Source of the DNA: Lachnospira sp. UBA4346
GTDB lineage: Bacteria > Bacillota > Clostridia > Lachnospirales > Lachnospiraceae
Length of the DNA stretch: 44,639 nucleotides
Assembly (NCBI GenBank): GCA_002394205.1
Contig: DGTC01000017.1
Coordinates: 1-44,639 of the forward strand
Direction: 5' to 3'
The notes under the pieces are model-generated. The model did not search any database and was not told the origin of the DNA. It was given only the letters and a program-made list of their open reading frames with translations. Positions 33,353-41,023 of this stretch are shown here, one piece after another (position 1 is the first letter of the stretch; each line of letters begins with the position of its first letter). The position numbers were made by a program, and so were the translations under genes.

Positions 33353-35209
33353 TCATTTTGTGAAATCTTTAACAGAAATATACGTTTCATCTAATTCCTC
33401 TAAGAATCTTGACTGCTCCACTTTTTTATTAAATCGTTCCTCCACACTGCATAAATACAACCGTTTCTTCGCTCTCGTCATTGCCACATAAAACATCCGT
33501 CGCTCTTCTTCAATTTCCGAATCTAAAACCGCCTGCTTATACGGAATCATTCCTTCATTCACATCAATAACATAGACCACCTCATATTCAAGGCCTTTTG
33601 AACTGTGCATCGTACATACGCATACAGCTTCTTTATTGGACTGTTTTTGCTTCTTTGCTTCTTCTAGCATTTCCGAATAATGTTCTATTTGCTCTTTCCA
33701 TATCTGATAGTTCTTTGCTTCTTTTGCTGACTGCATCAATTCCTGCAACACCTGCTCAAGTTCTTCATACGGAGCTGCATGCTCCTTTGCATATTGTTTC
33801 AAATAATCATCATATCCGATTCCTTTTCGAATATAATTAATTGCTGCAAATGGCGGTAACTTTTCAAGAAACCGAACATCTTCCATAAAATCACGGATTC
33901 GCTGCAACATCCACGGTTTATCCTGATAAAATTGCAATACTTGTTCTATATTTACCAATGGAGTCGCAAAGGCATTTCTGCTCAGATACCGCAGCGGCTT
34001 ATTCATAATTTTCAGATAATCCGACCGTGATGAACTCCCCTGTGCAATACGCATATAGGCCAAAATATCCTGTGCGATCCAATGTTCGTATATATTTGCA
34101 ATTTTTTCTTTGGTTGCAAATGGAATATTTTTCTCAGCAAGAGCCTGTAATACCTGACTTGCCCCTGTATTCGTCCGTGTAAGAATGGCCTGCTGTTCAT
34201 ATGCCACCCCGGTATTAATAAGACGTTCGATTTCATTTGCCACCACATTGTTCTGGGTTTCCATATCCAAAAAATGCCAGACCTGTACGCTATCCCCTAC
34301 TTCGTTGACTGTATGAATATCTTTATAAAATCTTTGTTTATTTTGGTCAATTACTGATTTTGCAGCCAATACAATATTCGCTGTAGAACGATAGTTCAGG
34401 TTCATATCTATCCGTTTTGCTTCCTGATAATCATCAGTAAATCCTAACATAATTTCCGGCTTTGCGCCACGAAAGCCATAAATACTCTGATCATCATCTC
34501 CTACAATAAACAGATTTCTACTTGCACAGGAAAGCTGTCGAATCACTGCATACTGCAATGTGGAAATATCCTGAAACTCATCGATCAAAATATACTGATA
34601 CTTTGCCTGCCATGCTTTTAAAACCTCCGGCCGCTTCTGAAATAATGCATAACAATATGTCATCATATCATCAAAATCCAACTTTCGTTTACGCTGCAGC
34701 ATTGTCTGATATTTCACATACATATCACGAAATACTTTTTCGGGACAATTGACAGATTCATACGTATGAATATCTATCCCTTCCCCCTTGACATGACTAA
34801 TTTCGCCTAGTATTTTTCGTACAAAATCAGCCTGATTGTCTAAATCCAATTCATAATAATCTAATATTGAATACAAAAACTCCATTTGCTGTGCCTGCGT
34901 AATAATACTGTCAGGCTGAAATTGATATGTATGTTTTAAAATTGTGAAATATATGGCATGAAATGTGCCAAAAGATACCGACGCATATCTGTTATTCGTC
35001 AGTTTTAAGAAACGTTCCTGCATCTCCTTTGCTGCCATTTTGGTAAATGTTATCACAAGAATCTGCTGTGGTGAAACGTTGTAATGTTCTATCAAATATT
35101 GGATTCTATGCGTAATTACTGTCGTTTTACCGGAACCCGGTCCTGCAAGTACCATTGCAGGACCTTTATTATGTTCTATTGCACGTTTTTGTGCATCATT
35201 AAACCCCAT
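33353..35209 (-). CDS. UvrD/PcrA-like superfamily 1 DNA helicase
   Basis: ATP-dependent 3'-5' helicase, cytoplasmic, probably for repair or replication restart. 618 residues, shorter than typical PcrA (about 720-770). Motifs in order: Ia/Walker A AGPGSGKTTV, Ib VITFTKMAAKEM, II DEFQDIS, III GDDDQSIYGFRGA, IV LNYRST, V TMHSSKGLEYEVVYV with the later EGMIPY, VI EERRMFYVAMTRAKKRLY. The C-terminal Tudor-like tail of PcrA is missing, so it is a short paralogue and not the main PcrA. The ATG has AAGGAG 5 bases upstream. 100 bases separate it from mgtE. Confidence 0.93.
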   Translation of the reverse strand: MGFNDAQKRAIEHNKGPAMVLAGPGSGKTTVITHRIQYLIEHYNVSPQQILVITFTKMAAKEMQERFLKLTNNRYASVSFGTFHAIYFTILKHTYQFQPDSIITQAQQMEFLYSILDYYELDLDNQADFVRKILGEISHVKGEGIDIHTYESVNCPEKVFRDMYVKYQTMLQRKRKLDFDDMMTYCYALFQKRPEVLKAWQAKYQYILIDEFQDISTLQYAVIRQLSCASRNLFIVGDDDQSIYGFRGAKPEIMLGFTDDYQEAKRIDMNLNYRSTANIVLAAKSVIDQNKQRFYKDIHTVNEVGDSVQVWHFLDMETQNNVVANEIERLINTGVAYEQQAILTRTNTGASQVLQALAEKNIPFATKEKIANIYEHWIAQDILAYMRIAQGSSSRSDYLKIMNKPLRYLSRNAFATPLVNIEQVLQFYQDKPWMLQRIRDFMEDVRFLEKLPPFAAINYIRKGIGYDDYLKQYAKEHAAPYEELEQVLQELMQSAKEAKNYQIWKEQIEHYSEMLEEAKKQKQSNKEAVCVCTMHSSKGLEYEVVYVIDVNEGMIPYKQAVLDSEIEEERRMFYVAMTRAKKRLYLCSVEERFNKKVEQSRFLEELDETYISVKDFTK

Positions 35210-35309
35210 CCATACTCCTTCTTAGATTGATATAAATTTATAACAATGTCATATGCGTCCTTCAAAAAATTCGCCGCATATAAAAATGTAGTTTGACACA
35301 GCTTCTTTA

Positions 35310-36653
35310 TCATCCGATTCCAAGCAGTATATTTGCTATATTAAAGAAAATCATCAACGATAAAACATCCACTACCGTTGTGATTAATGGACTTGCCATA
35401 ACAGCCGGATCCATTCCGCATTTTTTCGCTATCATCGGTAAAATCGCACCAATAATTTTGGCTACAAATACTGTGACAATCAAGGTCAGGCATACCGTCA
35501 TGGAAACCATCATCGTCGCACCGTCTACAACCATTAATTTAACAAAATTACATGCAGCCAGTGTCATACCACACCAAAACGCCACCTGTGTTTCTTTCCA
35601 CACAACCTGAAAGATATTCTTAAATTGGATTTCCCCCAATGTCAAAGAACGAATTACTGATACAGAAGCCTGACTTCCACTATTACCACCGGTATCCATA
35701 AGCATCGGAATAAAGGATGTTAATACCGCATAGCCTGCTACAATAATTGCATCCTGATAATGATTAATAACCGCCTGTGTAAATGTTGCAGACACCATTA
35801 AAATTAACAGCCAAGGCATACGTTTCTTCCACTGTTCAAACACGGATGTCTTCATATATGGTTCTTCTGTCGGCATAATCGCAGCCATTTTTTCAATATC
35901 TTCTGTCGCTTCCTGTTCCAGAATATCGACAATATCATCAATGGTTACGATTCCTACCAGCCTTCCTTCATTATCCACAACCGGAAGCGTCGTAAAATCG
36001 TACTTCTTAAATACCGCAGCAACTTCTTCCTGATCTGTCATTGTATTAACTGTAATCACATTTTCATGCATAATATCACCGATAAGTTCGTGTTCATCAC
36101 GCAATAATAATAATCGGATTGCTACTGTTCCGATTAGTTTTCTTGATTCATCTAACACATAACATACATTAATGGTTTCTTTATCCAATCCAATTTTTTT
36201 AATGCGTTCAATTGCCTGTCCTACCGTCAGATGACGCTTAAAATCTACAAATTCCACTGTCATAATAGAACCGGCAGAATCATCCGGATACTTTAACAAA
36301 TGATTGATATCCCTTCTCGTCTCCGGCTCTACCTGTGCAAGCAGCTTCTTTACAACGCTCGCAGGCATCTCATCACATAAATCCGTCGCATCATCTGCTG
36401 CCAAATCATCAATAATCTGAACCGCTTCTTTTTCTGTCAGCGATGTAATAACTGTCTGTTCCACATCTGTTGGCAAATAGGAAAATACATCTGCTGCGAT
36501 TGTTTTAGGAAGTAGTCTGAATACTTTTACAAGTTCTCCATCCGGAAGCTCCTCAATCAGTTCTGCTATATCCGCAACATTCATTTTTACTAACAAATCT
36601 TTCAGTTTAATATACTCATTTTGTCTAATAAATGCTTCTATTTTTTCTCTCAT
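35310..36653 (-). CDS. mgtE: Magnesium transporter MgtE
   Basis: Homodimeric Mg2+ channel/transporter in the cytoplasmic membrane. About 447 residues: the N-terminal MgtE-N superhelical domain (about 20-125, with IIDDLAADDATDLCDEM), two CBS domains (about 130-255), the connecting helix, and five membrane segments that include the pore motif MLMDTGGNSGSQ. The cytoplasmic domains close the pore when Mg2+ is high. Start at ATG 36653, with AAAGGA 8 bases upstream; an ATG three codons earlier is an alternative. The 270-base leader with a small ORF and a terminator-like element suggests regulation before the start codon. Confidence 0.96.
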   Translation of the reverse strand: MREKIEAFIRQNEYIKLKDLLVKMNVADIAELIEELPDGELVKVFRLLPKTIAADVFSYLPTDVEQTVITSLTEKEAVQIIDDLAADDATDLCDEMPASVVKKLLAQVEPETRRDINHLLKYPDDSAGSIMTVEFVDFKRHLTVGQAIERIKKIGLDKETINVCYVLDESRKLIGTVAIRLLLLRDEHELIGDIMHENVITVNTMTDQEEVAAVFKKYDFTTLPVVDNEGRLVGIVTIDDIVDILEQEATEDIEKMAAIMPTEEPYMKTSVFEQWKKRMPWLLILMVSATFTQAVINHYQDAIIVAGYAVLTSFIPMLMDTGGNSGSQASVSVIRSLTLGEIQFKNIFQVVWKETQVAFWCGMTLAACNFVKLMVVDGATMMVSMTVCLTLIVTVFVAKIIGAILPMIAKKCGMDPAVMASPLITTVVDVLSLMIFFNIANILLGIG

Positions 36654-36707
36654 TTCTACCATCCTTTCCCTGTTATAACCAGACAAAGAACATATTACGA
36701 ATGATTG

Positions 36708-36768
36708 AAAAAATACAAGCTGTCGTAACCTTTATTCATGTTCGCTCAAATCCGCTAATATGGCTTAC
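36708..36768 (-). terminator. Terminator-like element in the mgtE leader
   Basis: On the minus strand GTAAGCC (36762-36768) can pair with GGTTAC (36725-36730) with one bulged G, and outer CAA can pair with TTG. Six T (36708-36713) follow after a few bases. If real it lies between the leader ORF and mgtE and would act as an attenuator. The stem is not strong. Confidence 0.35.
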
Positions 36769-36773
36769 TTTGC

Positions 36774-36869
36774 TCAAACCTCTATTATAACAGGTGATAT
36801 TATATTTATTCGTATCCATTGCTCGGGGTAAGGTTCCTGCCCCTGACTACTTCGTGGCTTACTACTCAT
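36774..36869 (-). CDS. Putative leader peptide of mgtE (31 aa)
   Basis: ATG at 36869 with AGGTGAT upstream; stop TGA at 36774-36776. The peptide starts MSSKPRSS, has a central QGQEPYPEQWIR, and ends SPVIIEV. The core mixes prolines and acidic residues, which is the composition that destabilises or stalls ribosomes when Mg2+ is low in the enterobacterial mgtA leader MgtL. It shares no sequence with MgtL that I can see. The RBS lies inside one arm of a perfect 10-bp inverted repeat (36872-36881 with 36791-36800), the other arm of which is inside this ORF. Translation and hairpin formation should therefore compete. The peptide is not proven to be made. Confidence 0.5.
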   Translation of the reverse strand: MSSKPRSSQGQEPYPEQWIRINIISPVIIEV

Positions 36870-36881
36870 ATATATCACCTG
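36791..36881 (-). promoter_or_regulatory. Hairpin arms masking the leader-ORF ribosome binding site
   Basis: CAGGTGATAT (36872-36881 on the minus strand) and its perfect complement at 36791-36800 enclose the region. A second internal hairpin GGGGCAGGAACCTTACCCC also folds. The outer stem covers the AGGTGAT that would be used by the small ORF. Confidence 0.55.
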
Positions 36882-36930
36882 CCTTTCCATCAATGCTCTC
36901 TATTATTAGAATACATTTCCAATAAAATAG

Positions 36931-36960
36931 ATTGTAACACTATATCGTTATATCTGTCAA
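36931..36960 (-). promoter_or_regulatory. Promoter of the mgtE leader transcript
   Basis: Minus strand: perfect TTGACA (36955-36960), 18-base spacer, TACAAT (36931-36936). Transcription start near 36924 gives a leader of about 270 bases before mgtE. Confidence 0.75.
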
Positions 36961-36982
36961 ATATATTTTGTACACACTGATA

Positions 36983-37483
36983 CTAATATCTCTGAATCTT
37001 ATCGCCGGTATCATCCGTATTCTTAATGGAGCGAATCACAATATAATATTGCACAGAAGAATTTACTTCTACAAGCACCCGGTCGCCAACCTTATGTCCT
37101 AAAATTGCTTTTCCAAGCGGCGACTCTATACTAATATATCCTTCTAATGAATCTCCGCGCACAGTCGTTACCAGCTTAATCTCTTCCGTCGTTTCATCAT
37201 CTTCATAAAAAATTTCAACAGTATTATTGACTCCCGCTTCATCTTCTGCTGATTCATCCGAAATAATTTTCGCCGTATGAATCATTCTCTTCAGATAACG
37301 AATACGACTCTCATTCTGATTCTTTACTTTCTTTGCAGCATGATATTCAAAATTCTCACTTAAATCTCCATGTGCACGTGCCTCTTTTACATCTTCTAAT
37401 GCTTCTTTTCGAACAACCAGTGTACGGTATTCGATTTCCTGTTCCATTTTTTTAATGTCATTTTCTGTTAATTCGTTAAACAT
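36983..37483 (-). CDS. greA: GreA-type transcription elongation factor
   Basis: Rescues backtracked RNA polymerase by stimulating cleavage of the nascent transcript through the secondary channel. About 166 residues. The N-terminal coiled coil carries the tip motif EARAHGDLSENFEYHAAK with the conserved acidic residues (about residues 31-48). The C-terminal FKBP-like domain includes SPLGKAILGHKVGDRVLVEV. Start at ATG 37483, with GAGG 5 bases upstream; the frame is open for 51 codons more but these match nothing in the family. It sits 97 bases after a holin-like gene. It may be a second GreA paralogue, which cannot be judged here. Confidence 0.9.
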   Translation of the reverse strand: MFNELTENDIKKMEQEIEYRTLVVRKEALEDVKEARAHGDLSENFEYHAAKKVKNQNESRIRYLKRMIHTAKIISDESAEDEAGVNNTVEIFYEDDETTEEIKLVTTVRGDSLEGYISIESPLGKAILGHKVGDRVLVEVNSSVQYYIVIRSIKNTDDTGDKIQRY

Positions 37484-37580
37484 ACAAACCTCATCTCTAA
37501 GCGACTTTTTGTCAATTGCTGTTTTCGCTTGTAAACATGCAATTTCGGATATGTCATTCTTGTATTTGCACATATCCTCC

Positions 37581-37841
37581 TTATTTTTTTGCATCCGGTA
37601 CGTCTGATTGTAACACTTTTGTACTATCTGTAACACCGGATGTCGTAGGATCAGTAATAATTCCCATTGTCGTTAAAACATTTACAAACAATAAAATGGC
37701 ATTGGTAACACTGTCTTCACTAACAGATGATACAACGCCAAATATTCCTAACATTTGATAGACAAATGCAACAACTGCCGTTGCAAATGTCAACACAAAC
37801 GCACGGTTCTGAAATCGGATTTTCCAGTTTATTTTCCCCAT
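37581..37841 (-). CDS. Orphan phage holin (phiLC3 family)
   Basis: 86 residues. It fits the small holin pattern: a short N-terminal INWKIRFQNRAF motif, two membrane segments (about 15-35 and 45-65) and the end signature TDPTTSGVTDS. Holins of this family form pores that let a phage lysin reach the wall. No lysin, terminase or tail gene lies within this window, so it is not part of a visible prophage. The start is ATG 37841, with GGAGG 5 bases upstream; the preceding ATG overlaps the RBS. Similar solitary holin-like genes may have been recruited for protein export or programmed lysis. Confidence 0.87.
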   Translation of the reverse strand: MGKINWKIRFQNRAFVLTFATAVVAFVYQMLGIFGVVSSVSEDSVTNAILLFVNVLTTMGIITDPTTSGVTDSTKVLQSDVPDAKK

Positions 37842-37948
37842 AAAAACCTCCATTATGAATCTGTGGCAGGGATTGTATCCCTATTTTATCTTATGATTCA
37901 TCTGTCGATTTCGAACCTATTTTATTTTGTTTTCATATTTTCACCAAA

Positions 37949-39799
37949 TTATTCTGCCGAAGCTCTTGAAAATAATAAGAAACGCTCGTACTCTTCTGCC
38001 GGAATTGGCTTAGAAAACTTGTATCCCTGCAAATAATTTGCGTGACTATCAATACAGAGTCTTTCCTGTTCTTCCGTTTCAACCCCTTCGTAAAGAATTC
38101 CCATCTTTACTTCATTCAAAATATCTGAGAATGCACGAATCATATACGTTCCATGCTCATCATCTGTAGCCATCGTAAGAAGAGAGCGGTCAAATTTAAT
38201 AATATCCATATCCAATCCAACTACTCTGTCAAAATTATTATATCCTGTTCCAAAATCATCCAAATATACAATACAACCTAATTTCTTTAACTTTGCAACA
38301 ACTTCCTTAATCACAGAAAATTCTGAATTATTCATATTCTCAGTAAATTCAACGCCAAGTCTGTCAAAATCCACCTGATTAAGTAACACAATCTCCTGAA
38401 AATCATCTAAAAAATGAGCATCTTTTAATTCACTAATGGAAAAATTAACGGTAATTCGTACCATCCCATGTAATTTACGAATTTCCTGACATGCTTTATT
38501 CAGCATAATCATTGAAAAATGATGCATATAATCATTGTTTTCAATCAACTCAATAAATTCATTCGGATAAACCAACCCCATATCGGGCAGACTTAAACGC
38601 ATTAAACTTTCTGCCGAGTCAAATTCTCCGGTCTGTAAATTCTTAACCGGCTGAAAATATGGAATTACACGTTCATCATCCAAATCAAAACGATTATAAA
38701 TATCTTCTACATGCTTGAGAATTTCAAACCCACGATTCATTGTTTCAACCGTGCTTACATCAAATACGCTGAACTGATTCATATATACTTTCTCGCCAAA
38801 ATGTTCAAACGTCTCATTGATGTCCCGAACCGTCTTAAAGTTATCAATTTTGGGAAATACCAATATTTTATAATCAATGTGATATTTCTCATAGTATTCC
38901 TGAAAGGTTGTCTGAAATAACATTCTCATCGTCTCGACAGCCTTTTCATCATGTACTGCAAGAATATACATATTGGGCAACGGATTAAATAGCTTTGCAT
39001 GTCTAAACTTCTTTACCCAAAAATTACGCATAACAATTTCAATATCTTTTGGCAAAATTGCCGCCTCATTTTTGTAAAATTTCAAACATATTAAAGTATC
39101 ATTTTCTTCCTTTTGCAGATAATACTGAAAGGATTCCAGATTCAATGCACCTGTTCCCATATTGTAAGGATTTGCATGTGCAAGAAACATAACCATAATA
39201 ATCGGGAACAAAAATGTTACCGTCGAAAATGAATGATTCTGATGTGAAAACTCTCTGTAAATGACAAGTGTTGCAAACAATGCTGAAATAATCAAACCAA
39301 TATATACCTGTCGCACCATTCTTCCGCGATAATATATCAATAATGCAATGCAATACAATGCACAACTGACATATATCATCATATAAGGTATCGTAAAGAA
39401 ATCTTCCACATCATATACATTTTTCAAACGTAAGATACCATCAATCGCAAGTAATACACCATTATATGCAATCGTGTAAAACAAATAATTTTTATGTTTT
39501 ACTTCTATTAAATCATGCACGTAGACAATAAACAGCTCAAGCACTGCCACCAGACCAAGGCAATAGGCTCCACCAAACAAATATGTACTCCATACTTCTC
39601 CATGTGCATTGTATATTGCGTAAAACAAAACATTTGATATTGCACTCACCGCTGTAATAACAAGTGCCGACAAGAATATCTTAAAACTTCTTGTATTATA
39701 GATATAGCTTTCAACGAGTGCCACAACCATCATCAGACAAATCATAAAAGTAATTAGATCGCCTACCGGTGTGTATGCAAAGTCTACATTCAAATTCAT
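37949..39799 (-). CDS. Membrane-bound EAL-domain c-di-GMP phosphodiesterase
   Basis: 616 residues. About six to seven membrane helices (residues 8-210) form a possible sensor, followed by a degenerate GGDEF-like region without GGDEF (about 215-365), then an EAL domain (about 375-610). The catalytic features are AESLMR (EAL reads ESL but the Glu is kept), VNFSISEL, the Glu of VEFTENM, YLDDFGTGYNN (metal-binding DD), IIKFDRSLL (Lys), YEGVET and LQGYKFSKP. All metal and catalytic residues remain, so hydrolysis of c-di-GMP to pGpG is likely. No visible partner cyclase is nearby. It follows yicC by 57 bases. Confidence 0.9.
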   Translation of the reverse strand: MNLNVDFAYTPVGDLITFMICLMMVVALVESYIYNTRSFKIFLSALVITAVSAISNVLFYAIYNAHGEVWSTYLFGGAYCLGLVAVLELFIVYVHDLIEVKHKNYLFYTIAYNGVLLAIDGILRLKNVYDVEDFFTIPYMMIYVSCALYCIALLIYYRGRMVRQVYIGLIISALFATLVIYREFSHQNHSFSTVTFLFPIIMVMFLAHANPYNMGTGALNLESFQYYLQKEENDTLICLKFYKNEAAILPKDIEIVMRNFWVKKFRHAKLFNPLPNMYILAVHDEKAVETMRMLFQTTFQEYYEKYHIDYKILVFPKIDNFKTVRDINETFEHFGEKVYMNQFSVFDVSTVETMNRGFEILKHVEDIYNRFDLDDERVIPYFQPVKNLQTGEFDSAESLMRLSLPDMGLVYPNEFIELIENNDYMHHFSMIMLNKACQEIRKLHGMVRITVNFSISELKDAHFLDDFQEIVLLNQVDFDRLGVEFTENMNNSEFSVIKEVVAKLKKLGCIVYLDDFGTGYNNFDRVVGLDMDIIKFDRSLLTMATDDEHGTYMIRAFSDILNEVKMGILYEGVETEEQERLCIDSHANYLQGYKFSKPIPAEEYERFLLFSRASAE

Positions 39800-39856
39800 C
39801 TTTTCATTCTCCCAAATAAATGATTTTGTTCTTTCATAATTTATGCAGCCACCAGA

Positions 39857-40735
39857 CTATTCAATATTTTGTATCTGCTCTCTGACCTTTTCAATTTCTG
39901 TTTTTAGTTCAATGGCAACGTCAGAAATCTCAATATCATTTGCTTTTGATAAAATCGTATTTGCCTCACGATTCATTTCCTGTGCAATGAAATCTAACTT
40001 TCTTCCAACACTTCCATCACCATTCAGACATTTCTTTGCATGTTCAATATGGCTCTTTAAACGAACAGTTTCTTCATCCACACAAATTTTATCAGCATAA
40101 ATAACTACTTCTGTTGCAATTCTGCCTTCATCAATTGTCGTATCACCCAGCAGCTCAGCTACTTTATTCTCTAATTTTCCTCGATATTCCTGCATAATCT
40201 CAGGACTTCTCTTCTCAATAAATGCAACCAGTTCTACCATATGGTCTAACTTTTGTAATAAATCATTCTTAAGATTCTCGCCTTCTCGAATTCGTGTCTC
40301 TACAAACTGTTCGCATGCCTGATTCAACGCATGTTCAATAAAATGCCACAATGCTTCTTCGTCAACGCCTGCATCTTCCATCGTAATAACTTCCGGATAG
40401 CGTGACAATGCCGCAATAGAAATCTCATTCGGTAATGCGAACTGATCACTCATCTGTTTAAATATCTGCATATATTCTGCCGCAATATTCGCATTATACT
40501 TCAATGCCACCTGATTCTCTGTCGTATCTTCAAATGATACAAAAATATCAATCTTTCCCCTTCCGGCATATTTCTTAATCACTTCACGCATTCTCGACTC
40601 AAATACATTCAGCTTCTTTGGCATCTTCATTCCAACTTCTAAATATCTGTGATTTACTGACTTTATCTCAATGGAAATCTTACGTTTTTCCTCACTGAAT
40701 TCGCATCTTCCAAAACCAGTCATACTCTTCATCAT
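39857..40735 (-). CDS. yicC: YicC/YloC-family endoribonuclease
   Basis: RNA-binding protein; family members in E. coli and B. subtilis have been reported to act as endoribonucleases. 292 residues. The N-terminal signature MKSMTGFGR and SVNHRYLEVGMKMPKK are diagnostic, and the C-terminal DUF1732 region is clear (KSHIEHAKKCLNGDGSVGRK followed by LDFIAQEMNREANTI). In many Firmicutes the gene is followed by remA, gmk and rpoZ; here an EAL-domain gene follows. It is divergent from rqcH across 288 bases. Confidence 0.95.
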   Translation of the reverse strand: MMKSMTGFGRCEFSEEKRKISIEIKSVNHRYLEVGMKMPKKLNVFESRMREVIKKYAGRGKIDIFVSFEDTTENQVALKYNANIAAEYMQIFKQMSDQFALPNEISIAALSRYPEVITMEDAGVDEEALWHFIEHALNQACEQFVETRIREGENLKNDLLQKLDHMVELVAFIEKRSPEIMQEYRGKLENKVAELLGDTTIDEGRIATEVVIYADKICVDEETVRLKSHIEHAKKCLNGDGSVGRKLDFIAQEMNREANTILSKANDIEISDVAIELKTEIEKVREQIQNIE

Positions 40736-40960
40736 AATCTAAATTTCCTGTCCTTCCTAAACTTTTTCTTATGCGGCTATCTAAATACACACAATGCACC
40801 CCTGCATTTATTGAATCTGCATTTTCATAGTCTATTATTTCTATTATTATCACTCTAAACAACGTGATATTTTATCTAAAATCGTATAATAAACAAATAT
40901 TTTTTTCATAAAAATAAGTCTGTAATTTCATCTATTATAACAATTTTTTATAGAAAGTAC

Positions 40961-40989
40961 AAGACACCGCACTGCTTTTATGGTAAGAT
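40961..40989 (+). promoter_or_regulatory. Candidate promoter of rqcH
   Basis: AAGACA (40961-40966), 17-base spacer, TAAGAT (40984-40989), followed by an RBS GGTG before the ATG at 41024. The rest of the 288-base divergent gap is AT-rich with no other feature I can name. Confidence 0.4.
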
Positions 40990-41023
40990 AGAAAGCATAT
41001 TATATTGAAAGAATGGTGATTTT

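Noticed and set aside
36654..36982. M-box (Mg2+) riboswitch ahead of mgtE
   Set aside because: I could not find the conserved M-box core segments in the leader. The structure present is built around a small ORF instead. A covariance search would be decisive.
37484..37636. N-terminal extension of GreA
   Set aside because: It overlaps the holin gene and does not resemble the family; a good RBS precedes the ATG at 37483.
37484..37948. Prophage around the holin and greA
   Set aside because: No integrase, terminase, portal, tail or lysin gene and no attachment-site repeats are visible in the flanks.
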